From Gloeocapsa sp. PCC 7428 (lineage in GTDB: Bacteria; Cyanobacteriota; Cyanobacteriia; Cyanobacteriales; Chroococcidiopsidaceae): 64,000 bases of DNA. The translations under genes were made by a program, and so were the position numbers. Positions 37,310 through 45,535 of the stretch are shown piece after piece (position 1 is the first letter of the stretch; each line of letters begins with the position of its first letter). The stretch is from the NCBI RefSeq assembly GCF_000317555.1, contig NC_019745.1, positions 1,426,001 to 1,490,000 on the forward strand, written 5' to 3'. The notes under the pieces are model-generated. The model was not told the DNA's origin. It did not search any database and worked only from the letters and a program-made list of their open reading frames with translations.

Positions 37310-38503
37310 ATGAAATCTTTAGAAGAAATGAGTGTCTCCCAAGCAGAACAAAACTCGACGCTAGAGCCAAATACCTCAGAAGGAGAAGTGTATATTGCGC
37401 CCCGCAACTCTATTGAACTCCAACTTGCCCAAATGTGGGAGCAAGTGTTGGAAATTCAGCCGATTAGCATTATAGACAACTATTTTGATCTAGGAGGAGA
37501 TTCTCTACGGGCGCTGCGCCTATTCGATCTGATTGAGCAAACATTTGGCAAAAAGTTATCTTTAGCAACTTTAATCCAAGCACCAACACTCGAACAACTC
37601 GCTCAAGTCATTGGTCAAGAAACTGAATCTGTACGTTTTACCTCACTAGTGCCAATTCAGCCGAGTGGTTCTAAACCACCTCTATTTTGTATGCATGGAA
37701 ATGGTGCTCATGTTCTTGCTTTCCAGGATCTAGCCCAATATCTAGGTGCCGATCAACCATTTTATGGATTGCAAGCACGTGGAGTAGATGGAGTGACAAC
37801 TCCTTTAAACCGAATTGAAGACATGGCAGCTGCCTATATCGAAGAAATTCGCGCAGTTCAACCCGAAGGGCCGTATTACTTAGCTGGCTTCTCTTCTGGA
37901 GGAGTAGTGGCGTTTGAGATGGCGCGCCAGTTACACGCTAAGGGTGAAAAAGTCGCATTTGTAGGCTTACTCGATACTTTTGTTCCAGGTTGTTTCAAAA
38001 AAGTGACTGTACCAGAGTGGTTCTCGCGCCAATGGCGTAACTTCTGGCGTTTCGGGTTGAAACACCCAGTAAAAATGGCTTATCGCAGTCTTCAAAGAAA
38101 ATGGTACTTTGTCTACTGGAATATTTATCTTTTACTAGCAGGCTCTCTACCTTATTTTTGGCATAGAAAATACGTAGGATACAGTATCAGAAAAGCAATG
38201 CGCACCTATAAATTCCAACCTTATGCAGGTAAGTTAACGCTGTTTCGTGCCACCGAAGTGCCAGGAAAAGGGTGGTATTACTACCCCTCAGGAATGCCGA
38301 CGCCTGATGATTGGTATACCAAAGATCCTGAATATGGTTGGGGTAGCCTTGCCGAAGGAGGATTGGAAACTCACGATCTTCCTGGTAATCACTCAACAAT
38401 TCTCAAAGAACCGTATATTCAAGTTTTAAGTAATACATTGGAGGCTTGCTTGGAAAAAGCACGCGCTGAGGCTACTCGCGCTGAGTTGAATCAAATTGCA
38501 TAA
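37310..38503 (+). CDS. Carrier domain-thioesterase fusion (NRPS-like PCP-TE)
   Basis: This 397-residue protein has a phosphopantetheine carrier domain at about 31-103 (LGGDSLRALR, attachment Ser65) and a type I thioesterase at about 120-390 with GFSSG (nucleophile Ser195), probable Asp222 and His361 in GNHSTIL. Such PCP-TE pieces normally end an NRPS assembly line, but no condensation or adenylation domain protein is present other than the ligase upstream. The ligase may therefore load this carrier in trans, with the thioesterase releasing or transferring the acyl group. The start has AAGAG at about eight bases. Confidence 0.88.
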   Translation: MKSLEEMSVSQAEQNSTLEPNTSEGEVYIAPRNSIELQLAQMWEQVLEIQPISIIDNYFDLGGDSLRALRLFDLIEQTFGKKLSLATLIQAPTLEQLAQVIGQETESVRFTSLVPIQPSGSKPPLFCMHGNGAHVLAFQDLAQYLGADQPFYGLQARGVDGVTTPLNRIEDMAAAYIEEIRAVQPEGPYYLAGFSSGGVVAFEMARQLHAKGEKVAFVGLLDTFVPGCFKKVTVPEWFSRQWRNFWRFGLKHPVKMAYRSLQRKWYFVYWNIYLLLAGSLPYFWHRKYVGYSIRKAMRTYKFQPYAGKLTLFRATEVPGKGWYYYPSGMPTPDDWYTKDPEYGWGSLAEGGLETHDLPGNHSTILKEPYIQVLSNTLEACLEKARAEATRAELNQIA

Positions 38504-38609
38504 TGTATGCCTGTTGGGGAGTATTACAAGGCTTTAGATGTGACAGAGAATTAACATAGAAAGCGATCGCCTAATTTGCCACTAGATTCTCTCTGCTTTC
38601 ATAAAGATT

Positions 38610-39347
38610 ATGAACTCGCATAAAAACATCACTAGTAATTGCCACCTCCCCACTTCTCTCAGCACAGCCTTGAGTGATCTAGAGACGACGGTAACGCAGA
38701 TCCAAGCAGAGGTAACAGAAATAGCGGACTTGTTACCGCAGCCTTTGGATGAAAACTCTGTACCCCTGCCTTCTCTACTGCAAAATCTGCTTTATCCACT
38801 GCTTGATTGTCTTCGCCAAGTTCTCCAAGTCGATACGGTAGCAGTATTACTCTGTTCGGCAGACAAACAATATTTAACTGTAAACGCAGCTTGTGGGTTG
38901 GAAGAAGAAATCACCGCAGGAATTCAAATTCCTATCGGATACGGCTTTGCAGGTAATATTGCTGCCAAGCGCGAGTTAACAATCGTTGATGATTTATCCC
39001 AAGTAGACGTTTTCAGCCCGATTCTACGTCACAAAGGACTTCAGTCGATGTTAGGTTTACCATTACTAGCCAACAATAAAGTTGTGGGAGTTTTTCACGT
39101 AGGGACGTTTCAGTCGCGCCAATTTCGTGTAGATGAAGTGCAGATCCTCAAGTCTGTTGCTGCTCGTATTGGAATAGTCAGCGATCGCATATTGGCATTA
39201 CACGTATCAAGTCAAGAAAACTCGAAAATAAAAGTACTGCAACAACAACGTCATCAACTTATTAACTTTCAAAATTGCTTGGAAGCAGCAAAAGAGTTTC
39301 TTGTATATCTCATGGAGTTGTCTAACTTAGAATACTCGCTCGTGTGA
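38610..39347 (+). CDS. GAF-domain sensor protein
   Basis: This 245-residue soluble protein has a single GAF domain at about residues 45-195 (VDTVAVLLCSADKQYLTV, IGYGFAGNIAAKRE, VPLLANNKVVGVFHV-like end PLLANNKVVGVFHVG). The N-terminal helical lead and a C-terminal coiled coil (VLQQQRHQL) suggest dimerisation. There is no kinase, cyclase or HTH domain. No cysteine sits in the usual bilin-binding position that I can see, so it probably binds a small ligand or acts as partner of another regulator. It may report on the aromatic module. Confidence 0.8.
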   Translation: MNSHKNITSNCHLPTSLSTALSDLETTVTQIQAEVTEIADLLPQPLDENSVPLPSLLQNLLYPLLDCLRQVLQVDTVAVLLCSADKQYLTVNAACGLEEEITAGIQIPIGYGFAGNIAAKRELTIVDDLSQVDVFSPILRHKGLQSMLGLPLLANNKVVGVFHVGTFQSRQFRVDEVQILKSVAARIGIVSDRILALHVSSQENSKIKVLQQQRHQLINFQNCLEAAKEFLVYLMELSNLEYSLV

Positions 39348-39453
39348 AGTTTCAAAGATAAACACAGCTTTATGTTGTTATGCATAGCAGGATAGTCGTA
39401 CTAAACATACGGCTCTCCACTTATTTTTGAGTATTTGACACTACTCACCATAT

Positions 39454-40419
39454 ATGAGCAGACAAATCTTACGTCGATTGATTCAACATACTGTTTTTAC
39501 AAAAGTCATCTTTCTATTGTATTACAGTCATGTAATCAAAGTTACTATTATTACTCTCTCAATTAAGAATAAGCTAACAAAAAATCAGGATAACTTTAGT
39601 CGTTATTTTTTAACCCCAGTCAAAGTTAATATTTCTACTAATCATAGTAAGCCTAATTTCAGTGGTGATGTACTAGCTACTAAGGATGCGATCGCTAATT
39701 TGGAAGAAAATTGTGCGTTTATTCCTGAATACAACTCACCATTAAAAATTATGCTTTTGGGTGACTCTATTACCCACGGAGTCAAAGGAACAGATGACAG
39801 AGATAGTGGTGGCTACCGCCCAGAACTATGGCAAAAGTTTATTGCTGATGGATTACCAGTTAAGTTTGTTGGCTCAAGAGCCAGTGGACCTGAAAACCTT
39901 GGAGATAAAACGCATGAAGGTCATCCAGGCTGGACAATAAGGCAGATTACTGCGTCGATTGATAACTGGCTGAATGTCGCCCAACCCGACTTGATTCTAT
40001 TGATGCTCGGTACTAATGATACGAGTAGAAGTTCGCTCAGAACAATGATTGAAAATTTTAGTAATCTACTCGATAAAATTACTGCACGTTGTCCTAACGC
40101 CCAGCTGCTTGTTGCTTCAATTCCACCTATTCATCCTACAGCCAAACCAGCCATTCGCAGTTTACGCGGAATGTATTTTAATGCGGCAATTCCTAGTATT
40201 ATTACCTCTAAAATCGCCCAAGGTAAAAACTTGCACTTTGTAGACATGAGAAGCTTGAGCATTCAAGACTTAACATCATCACTATCTCTTGATTTAGATA
40301 GAGGACTACATCCTAATACTCAAGGCTATCATAAAATCGCTAATTTTTGGCACGATGCTGTACTAAAAGCTCTTAGCGATCGCCAAGCTTACTTAGCTTT
40401 TTCGCGTTCTCGTCACTGA
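39454..40419 (+). CDS. SGNH/GDSL hydrolase with N-terminal membrane segment
   Basis: 321 residues. A hydrophobic stretch near 14-36 could anchor or export the protein. The SGNH core has GDSITHG (103-109), GTNDT and GLHPN. The stretch from GDSIT to GWTIRQI matches the hydrolase domain of the RTX protein at 5446 very closely (FVGS, GDKxHEGHxGWTI), so they share an origin. Predicted role: esterase or deacetylase acting on the exported polysaccharide. Confidence 0.84.
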   Translation: MSRQILRRLIQHTVFTKVIFLLYYSHVIKVTIITLSIKNKLTKNQDNFSRYFLTPVKVNISTNHSKPNFSGDVLATKDAIANLEENCAFIPEYNSPLKIMLLGDSITHGVKGTDDRDSGGYRPELWQKFIADGLPVKFVGSRASGPENLGDKTHEGHPGWTIRQITASIDNWLNVAQPDLILLMLGTNDTSRSSLRTMIENFSNLLDKITARCPNAQLLVASIPPIHPTAKPAIRSLRGMYFNAAIPSIITSKIAQGKNLHFVDMRSLSIQDLTSSLSLDLDRGLHPNTQGYHKIANFWHDAVLKALSDRQAYLAFSRSRH

Positions 40420-40447
40420 CTTATTAACCTTGATATTTCTATATTTT

Positions 40448-41449
40448 ATGCAATTAAATATTCATGAATCTTCAGCGATGAAAGAACAAAGTAATCGCCC
40501 CCTCGTTAGCGTTGGTTTACCTGTTTATAACGGTGGAGATTTACTGGAAAAAGCCTTAAATTCACTTTTGGCACAAACTTATTCAAACTTTGAAATAATT
40601 ATTTCAGACAACGCATCAACAGACAAAACGCGAACAGTTTGTGAAACTTATGCAACTAAAGATTCGCGAATTAAATACTATCGCAATGAAAAAAATATCG
40701 GAGGACATAATAACTTCAACCGTGTCTTTGAGTTAGCAACAGGTAAGTATTTTAAATGGGCTGCACATGACGATTTATGTGCGCCTAACTTTATAGAAAA
40801 ATGTGTCAATATTCTAGAAACAAATCCATCAGTTGTTTTATGTTATCCTAAAGCTAAACTTATTAATGAATTTGAAGAAGTTTTACCAAACAATTGTGAC
40901 GAGAATCCGTTACTGACGCACTCATCAAAACCTCATGTACGGTTCCGCAATCTTATTATTGACTCTTTTGCTAAACCGCATCGCTGCTTACAACTATTTG
41001 GAGTAATACGCCGAGATATTTTGACAAAGACTCCTTTATTGGGAAATTATCCAGGTGCAGATAAAGTTTTACTAGTCAAAATGGCGCTTCTTGGGCAATA
41101 TTACGAAGTTTCTGAATACCTATTTTTTAATCGTAACCATGCACAACGTGCGAGTAAAGCGCTATCAAATCCTTATTTACGCGCTACCTGGCTTGACCCA
41201 ACACTTAAAGCGGGAAAACTCGTATTTCCTCAAGGAAGAGTCTTTTTAGGATATATCAATTCTATCAACACAGCTTCTTTAAGCTTACAACAGCAAATCC
41301 GTTGCTATCTGCATTTGTGTAATTGGTTGTTGAAATACAAAAATGCACTTCTCAAAGAATTAATTAAAGCAGCAATATGGCCTATTTACTTCTCGATACA
41401 ACGTAGAAGAATTGTTAAATCGAATCCCGAAAATGTTCCTTCTAGCTAA
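40448..41449 (+). CDS. Glycosyltransferase, GT2 family
   Basis: 333 residues from ATG 40448; TTG 40430 and ATG 40478 are alternatives and none has a clear ribosome site. The GT-A domain shows VSVGLPVYNGGDLLEKAL, IIISDNASTDKT and the metal motif WAAHDDLC. The remaining part, basic with C-terminal hydrophobic helices, resembles family members attached to the membrane. The substrate cannot be deduced. Confidence 0.86.
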   Translation: MQLNIHESSAMKEQSNRPLVSVGLPVYNGGDLLEKALNSLLAQTYSNFEIIISDNASTDKTRTVCETYATKDSRIKYYRNEKNIGGHNNFNRVFELATGKYFKWAAHDDLCAPNFIEKCVNILETNPSVVLCYPKAKLINEFEEVLPNNCDENPLLTHSSKPHVRFRNLIIDSFAKPHRCLQLFGVIRRDILTKTPLLGNYPGADKVLLVKMALLGQYYEVSEYLFFNRNHAQRASKALSNPYLRATWLDPTLKAGKLVFPQGRVFLGYINSINTASLSLQQQIRCYLHLCNWLLKYKNALLKELIKAAIWPIYFSIQRRRIVKSNPENVPSS

Positions 41450-41535
41450 CTTAATAACTGGTAGTTGGTAATTGATAACACGCGATTATCTATTACTAAT
41501 TATCAACAAACCAAAGATTTCTATTGGAGAAAAGC

Positions 41536-42087
41536 ATGAGATTTATTGAAACCTCACTCAAAGGCGCATACATCATTGATTTAGAAGAAAAACCTGACCA
41601 TCGTGGCTTCTTTGCCCGCACCTATTGCGCTGAAGAATTCGCCGCGCATGGACTCAAAGCCACCGTCGCCCAATGCAACTTATCGTTTAACCACTACAAA
41701 GGAACACTGCGCGGAATGCACTATCAAGTCGCACCTGCGTGTGAAACGAAACTTGTGCGTTGTATCGCTGGGGCAATTTATGACGTGATTGTCGATATGC
41801 GCCCCGACTCACCGACGTATTTGCAACATATCGGTGTCGAGTTAACTGCGCAAAATCGTCGCGCGTTGTATGTCCCAGAGATGTTTGCGCACGGATATCA
41901 AGCACTCACGGATGGTGCAGAAGTTGTTTATCAGGTGGGCGAGTTTTACACTCCTGGGTATGAGCGCGGGTTGCGTTATGATGACCCTGTTTTAGCGATT
42001 GATTGGCCGTTACCTGTCAGTGAGATTTCTGCCAAAGATGCTTCTTGGGCTTTGTTGGATTCTTTGCTTGTGGGTAGCTATGCTTAA
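41536..42087 (+). CDS. rfbC: dTDP-4-dehydrorhamnose 3,5-epimerase family protein
   Basis: This 183-residue cupin inverts C3 and/or C5 of a 4-keto-6-deoxy nucleotide sugar. The family pattern includes PDHRGFFARTYC, NLSFNHYKGTLRGMHYQ with the catalytic histidine, and MFAHGYQALTD. ATG 41536 is preceded by TTGGAGAA; TTG 41524 is less likely. No rmlA, rmlB or rmlD is near, so it probably acts in the CDP-sugar route started by rfbF. GC-rich codon use matches rfbF and the SAF gene, supporting a shared origin. Confidence 0.9.
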   Translation: MRFIETSLKGAYIIDLEEKPDHRGFFARTYCAEEFAAHGLKATVAQCNLSFNHYKGTLRGMHYQVAPACETKLVRCIAGAIYDVIVDMRPDSPTYLQHIGVELTAQNRRALYVPEMFAHGYQALTDGAEVVYQVGEFYTPGYERGLRYDDPVLAIDWPLPVSEISAKDASWALLDSLLVGSYA

Positions 42088-42133
42088 GTCTAGGCTCAGG
42101 TTCTTGCAAATAATCAGGGACGACTATTATCTA

Positions 42134-42202
42134 TTAATGTTTACCTAAATCGTGCCAGAAGTAGGCAGATGCTTCTGCGTCATATTCTTGAAGGATACTC
42201 AT
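42134..42202 (-). CDS. Possible 22-codon leader or mini-ORF on the minus strand
   Basis: On the minus strand AAAGGAG (42218-42212) plus a second GGAG precede ATG 42202. The frame reads MSILQEYDAEASAYFWHDLG and two more residues before TAA at 42134. The ribosome site is stronger than that of most genes here. No homology is recognised, and it may be chance, a truncated gene, or a leader peptide. A hairpin with a short T-run on the same strand lies just upstream (42257-42278). Confidence 0.3.
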   Translation of the reverse strand: MSILQEYDAEASAYFWHDLGKH

Positions 42203-42256
42203 CGCTCCTATCTCCTTTCTCACAAGAGGCTCATTGAATTTAGCTAGATAGATAAA

Positions 42257-42278
42257 AGCCACTATGGCATTAGTGGCT
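42257..42278 (-). terminator. Small hairpin with T-run on the minus strand
   Basis: AGCCACTA (42257-42264) and TAGTGGCT (42271-42278) pair perfectly around a six-base loop. Read on the minus strand, the stem is followed by TTTATC, a weak terminator shape. On the plus strand no T-run follows. From here to 42454 the sequence holds more partial stems (GTAGGTTAGA near 42317 with TCTAACCCTAC near 42353) and then the ribosome site of the next gene, so it may be a structured leader of that + gene. Confidence 0.3.
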
Positions 42279-42454
42279 CAAATTCACAGTATAAGGTGTG
42301 AAAACAGAGATTTTTGTAGGTTAGATGACCCACGAGCCTTGCCACTGACTAGCTCTAACCCTACCTAGACTAGCCTGCAATAGGCAAGCATATTAAGCAT
42401 TGAGAATACCTGTAGTGCATTTTAACATTGACCGTGCATTTTTTGGAGATAGGT

Positions 42455-43168
42455 ATGTCCTCCCCAAATTTTATTCCTAGTCCCACATCTGAAGTAAGTG
42501 TAAGCTCTTTGTATCAAGAGCCAATTCTGCGAGTGCGATCGTGGCACTACACACTGCAATGTCTTAGTAAAAGAATTCTTGATTTTCTTGGTGCTGGATT
42601 AGGAGTACTGCTTTTAAGTCCACTTTTACTCGCGATCGCCTTACTTATTCGCTTAGATTCTCCTGGACCAATTTTCTTTCGTCAGCATCGGATAGGACGA
42701 AATGGCAAAGCTTTTGTTATTTGGAAGTTTCGCACCATGGAGGTGAATGCAGAGGAACGACTCAAAGAACTTGAGCAACTAAACGAGTCAGAAGGTGGTG
42801 TCTTATTTAAAATGAAAGAAGACCCGCGTGTCACTCGTGTAGGTAAATTCCTGCGCCGGACAAGTTTAGATGAACTACCACAACTATTTAATGTGTTACA
42901 AGGTAGCATGAGCTTAGTAGGTCCTCGCCCTTTGCAGCTAAGAGACTACTACCTTGCGATCAAAGACTATAACGAAGATATGTCGCAAAGAGCAACAATG
43001 TTGCCTGGTGTAACAGGATTGTGGCAAGTCAGTGGACGTAGTGAAGTCACTTTTAACGATATGCTCCAAATGGATCTGTTCTATCAAGAAAACTGGACTT
43101 TCTGGTTAGACTTACGTATCCTCTGGCAAACAGTTTTAGTTGTTCTATTGCGTAAGGGAGCTTATTAA
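42455..43168 (+). CDS. hepC: Initiating sugar transferase (HepC/WcaJ/ExoY family)
   Basis: Polyisoprenyl-phosphate hexose-1-phosphate transferase that starts repeat-unit assembly on undecaprenyl phosphate. 237 residues with one N-terminal membrane segment (LGVLLLSPLLLAIALLIRLD, about 46-66), then GPIFFRQHRIGRNGKAF, WKFRTM, the catalytic DELPQLFNVLQGSMSLVGPR and PGVTGLWQVSGRS. ATG 42455 with GGAGATAGG directly upstream is preferred over 42428. The short form, without extra N-terminal helices, matches ExoY and cyanobacterial HepC; the symbol is by resemblance only. Confidence 0.85.
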   Translation: MSSPNFIPSPTSEVSVSSLYQEPILRVRSWHYTLQCLSKRILDFLGAGLGVLLLSPLLLAIALLIRLDSPGPIFFRQHRIGRNGKAFVIWKFRTMEVNAEERLKELEQLNESEGGVLFKMKEDPRVTRVGKFLRRTSLDELPQLFNVLQGSMSLVGPRPLQLRDYYLAIKDYNEDMSQRATMLPGVTGLWQVSGRSEVTFNDMLQMDLFYQENWTFWLDLRILWQTVLVVLLRKGAY

Positions 43169-43577
43169 TTCACTTAAATTAGTGTTGAATTTGCTGAAAG
43201 ATAGAAACAATGGAGTTAATAAATAGCTAGCAAATTTAAAGTTGCTCAAAACTCAAACTTAGGTGTGGGGTAGACAACTTGCCTGCCCATTGGTTTTACC
43301 AAGAAAGCTATCTCACATTTAACTAATTTGACCTAATTGCAAACAATCAAATCATCATGAAAAGGAGAATAGTTTATGTTTATCTAGTTAAACGACACAC
43401 AACTTCACTTACAGTATCATACACTGACCAAGCTACACAAGTGTTTTTAGTTTCTATACAGTTTTTAGTAAAAAACAAAAACTTACGAGTCTACTTCAAA
43501 GATAAAAACACGTCAGTCTTTTAAACATCAGGGTATATTAGCCATGAAAAACAGCATAAAAGGAAAGGCAAAACACT
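43169..43577. other. 409-base gap, no supported gene
   Basis: AT-rich spacer. A 55-codon frame on + (43357-43524) has no ribosome site and a featureless basic product, so it is not called. A purine-rich ribosome site (AGGAAAGG, 43561-43568) lies just before the next gene. No clear terminator was found after the sugar transferase. Confidence 0.5.
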
Positions 43578-44450
43578 ATGGAGAAGGAGCGAGTTAGGGT
43601 TTTCATCGGTTCAGGAGAAGCGAGCCTCTTAGAAAGAAAAACTTTGATTTACTCTTTACGCAAGCATTCTCAAAGAGAACTAGATATCTATGTATTAAAT
43701 GGTACGCATAACTCTATTACATTAAATGATGGCGAACCTTTTTTGGCTCCAATGCCCTTAAAGATTAAGTATCGTAATGCAACTGAGTTTAGCCTTTATA
43801 GATTTATAATTCCTGAGGTCTGTAATTATCAGGGAAAAGCAATTTATGTAGACTCTGATATAGTCTCCTTGACTGATATAGGTCAGCTATTTGATACTCC
43901 CATGAATAGTTGTGATTTCTTAGCGAAAAAAGGAGCACAAAAAGGATATCGTGGTAGCAATTTTTGGGGTCTCAGCGTCATGTTAATTGATTGTGAGAAA
44001 TCTCAATTTAATTTGGAAACAATTTTCAATGAGATTGACCAAAAGTTGTATACTCAAACCGATTTCATGGTGATGAACCAAACCTTTCTTACCCACCATC
44101 CATATACTATTGGAGAGCTAGATCCTGGTTGGAATATGCTTGATAGTTGGGATAAAAATACTAAGCTTATTCACTATACAGGACTTTTCAGTCAACCTTG
44201 GAAATATCCAAATCATCCTTATGGCGACATATGGTTTAAGTACTTCAATGAAGCGATCGCATCTGATTATATCACCAAGGAAGATATCTCTATAAGCTTA
44301 CATCGAGCTTATGTGAGAAAAGACTTGTTAAAGGGAAATTATTCGTTATTGGGACGTGAGCAGAATTATATCAAACAATTCGTGCGATCGCTCAAGCCAT
44401 CAAAAAAGAAGAAAGAGATAGAATCTAGCATGAAAGCTACATCAGTCTAG
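43578..44450 (+). CDS. Glycosyltransferase, GT8 family
   Basis: This 290-residue retaining GT-A enzyme has SLYRFIIPE followed by the DxD metal site in IYVDSDIVSL (Asp92, Asp94), LIHYTGLFSQPWKY as the C-terminal His-containing segment, and WNMLDSW. These match GT8 enzymes such as LPS galactosyl/glucosyltransferases. It is the last gene of the island and is followed by a strong terminator at 44474-44520. Lysine-rich C-terminus (KPSKKKKE) suggests membrane association. Confidence 0.87.
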   Translation: MEKERVRVFIGSGEASLLERKTLIYSLRKHSQRELDIYVLNGTHNSITLNDGEPFLAPMPLKIKYRNATEFSLYRFIIPEVCNYQGKAIYVDSDIVSLTDIGQLFDTPMNSCDFLAKKGAQKGYRGSNFWGLSVMLIDCEKSQFNLETIFNEIDQKLYTQTDFMVMNQTFLTHHPYTIGELDPGWNMLDSWDKNTKLIHYTGLFSQPWKYPNHPYGDIWFKYFNEAIASDYITKEDISISLHRAYVRKDLLKGNYSLLGREQNYIKQFVRSLKPSKKKKEIESSMKATSV

Positions 44451-44473
44451 TTATTTTACAAATTTATAAGAAT

Positions 44474-44520
44474 GCGTTGTAGTGATCTGACATAATACTA
44501 ATGCTACAACGCTTTTCTTT
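44474..44520 (+). terminator. Intrinsic terminator closing the island
   Basis: Perfect nine-base arms GCGTTGTAG (44474-44482) and CTACAACGC (44504-44512) are followed by TTTTCTTT (44513-44520). It lies 24 bases after the GT8 stop. The converging gene on the minus strand ends at 44581, so the stem may serve both directions, although the T-run favours +. Confidence 0.8.
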
Positions 44521-44580
44521 CATATGTTATGCTACTCATTATTGCTAGATGCAATAGAGATTCAACTTTTAGCAGAAGCT

Positions 44581-45453
44581 TTATTTTGGCTGTTGTGTTC
44601 TTGCTGAGTGAGTATTACTTGCAGTATTTCCGCCAATAACTTGCAGGCGTTGAGTAACCATTGTCATTCCATCACCCCGAACAACGATCGCAGAAATCCA
44701 ACGATTATTTCCAGCAGCTGGCGCGCGACCTTGTTTAAAAATACCGCCAGCAGAAAGTAATTCCAAATCAACGGGTACAGGATTTAAATAGCTTCCTGGC
44801 TTTATTGGTTCCTCAATGACTGCGCCTAAGAGATAATCATCACCAAGCGGTTCTTGGACGATCGCATCAAAGTTAAACAGTTGTCCGGCTTTGACTTGTT
44901 GCGGCAATCTTACCTCGATTGTCGGTGGCTTCGCACCAGCCCTTAACAAGCTGCGTTCCCATAGAATATCTTGGCGAACAATTCTGTCATTTTCAACTCG
45001 CTGTCGCGATCGAATCGTTGCATTGAACAGTAAATTGCGATTGTCCTGCACCTGACTACCGCTAATATTTGTAATTGTCTCAGCAACGATCGCGCGTCCC
45101 TCTGGCTTCCAAGATTCAACGCGTGTTGTATATCTCAGTTGCGGGTAGCGTTGCCAAAGTTGCGTTAATGACTGCGCCATAGTTTGGCGTGTTAAGCCGT
45201 CAGTATGGGTGAAATTAGTTCCATAGTATTGCATTACGGCTTGAGGATTATGCGCGTTAGCAGCTGCATCAATGCGTGCTAGTAAGTTTGTCAGCGCGGG
45301 AGGCGCGGCGGGTGTTGTTTGCGCTTGAGTGCGGTGCGATTGTAGCACTAAACCTAAAGTGATTAAGAAAAGTGCTAGCCAATTGCTCGTTGACAACTTA
45401 TTTTTTTGAAAAATCATGTGGAGGCGGCTTAAAAAAAGCATAAAGTTACGCAT
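44581..45453 (-). CDS. Secreted NTF2-like domain protein
   Basis: 290 residues with an N-terminal signal-like helix (WLALFLITLGLVLQS) and probable cleavage near TQAQ; starts at Met5 or Met12 are also possible. Residues about 60-165 (LLARIDAAANAHNPQAVMQYY, FTHTDGLTRQTM, WERSLLRAG) have the pattern of a SnoaL/NTF2-like cone fold. A C-terminal beta-rich domain of unknown type follows (about 175-270). It is probably periplasmic or outer-surface. It is divergent from murG, with 82 bases between the starts. Function unknown. Confidence 0.65.
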   Translation of the reverse strand: MRNFMLFLSRLHMIFQKNKLSTSNWLALFLITLGLVLQSHRTQAQTTPAAPPALTNLLARIDAAANAHNPQAVMQYYGTNFTHTDGLTRQTMAQSLTQLWQRYPQLRYTTRVESWKPEGRAIVAETITNISGSQVQDNRNLLFNATIRSRQRVENDRIVRQDILWERSLLRAGAKPPTIEVRLPQQVKAGQLFNFDAIVQEPLGDDYLLGAVIEEPIKPGSYLNPVPVDLELLSAGGIFKQGRAPAAGNNRWISAIVVRGDGMTMVTQRLQVIGGNTASNTHSARTQQPK

Positions 45454-45535
45454 CGGTGATAGCTTGATATTTGATTACTATAAAACAGTTAATTGTTTCA
45501 TCTTAAGCTAACCTGGGCGTTGACTTGGTAACTCA

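Noticed and set aside
43357-43524. 55-codon + frame in the gap before the GT8 gene
   Set aside because: No ribosome site, AT-rich chance-like composition, and a product with no recognisable pattern.
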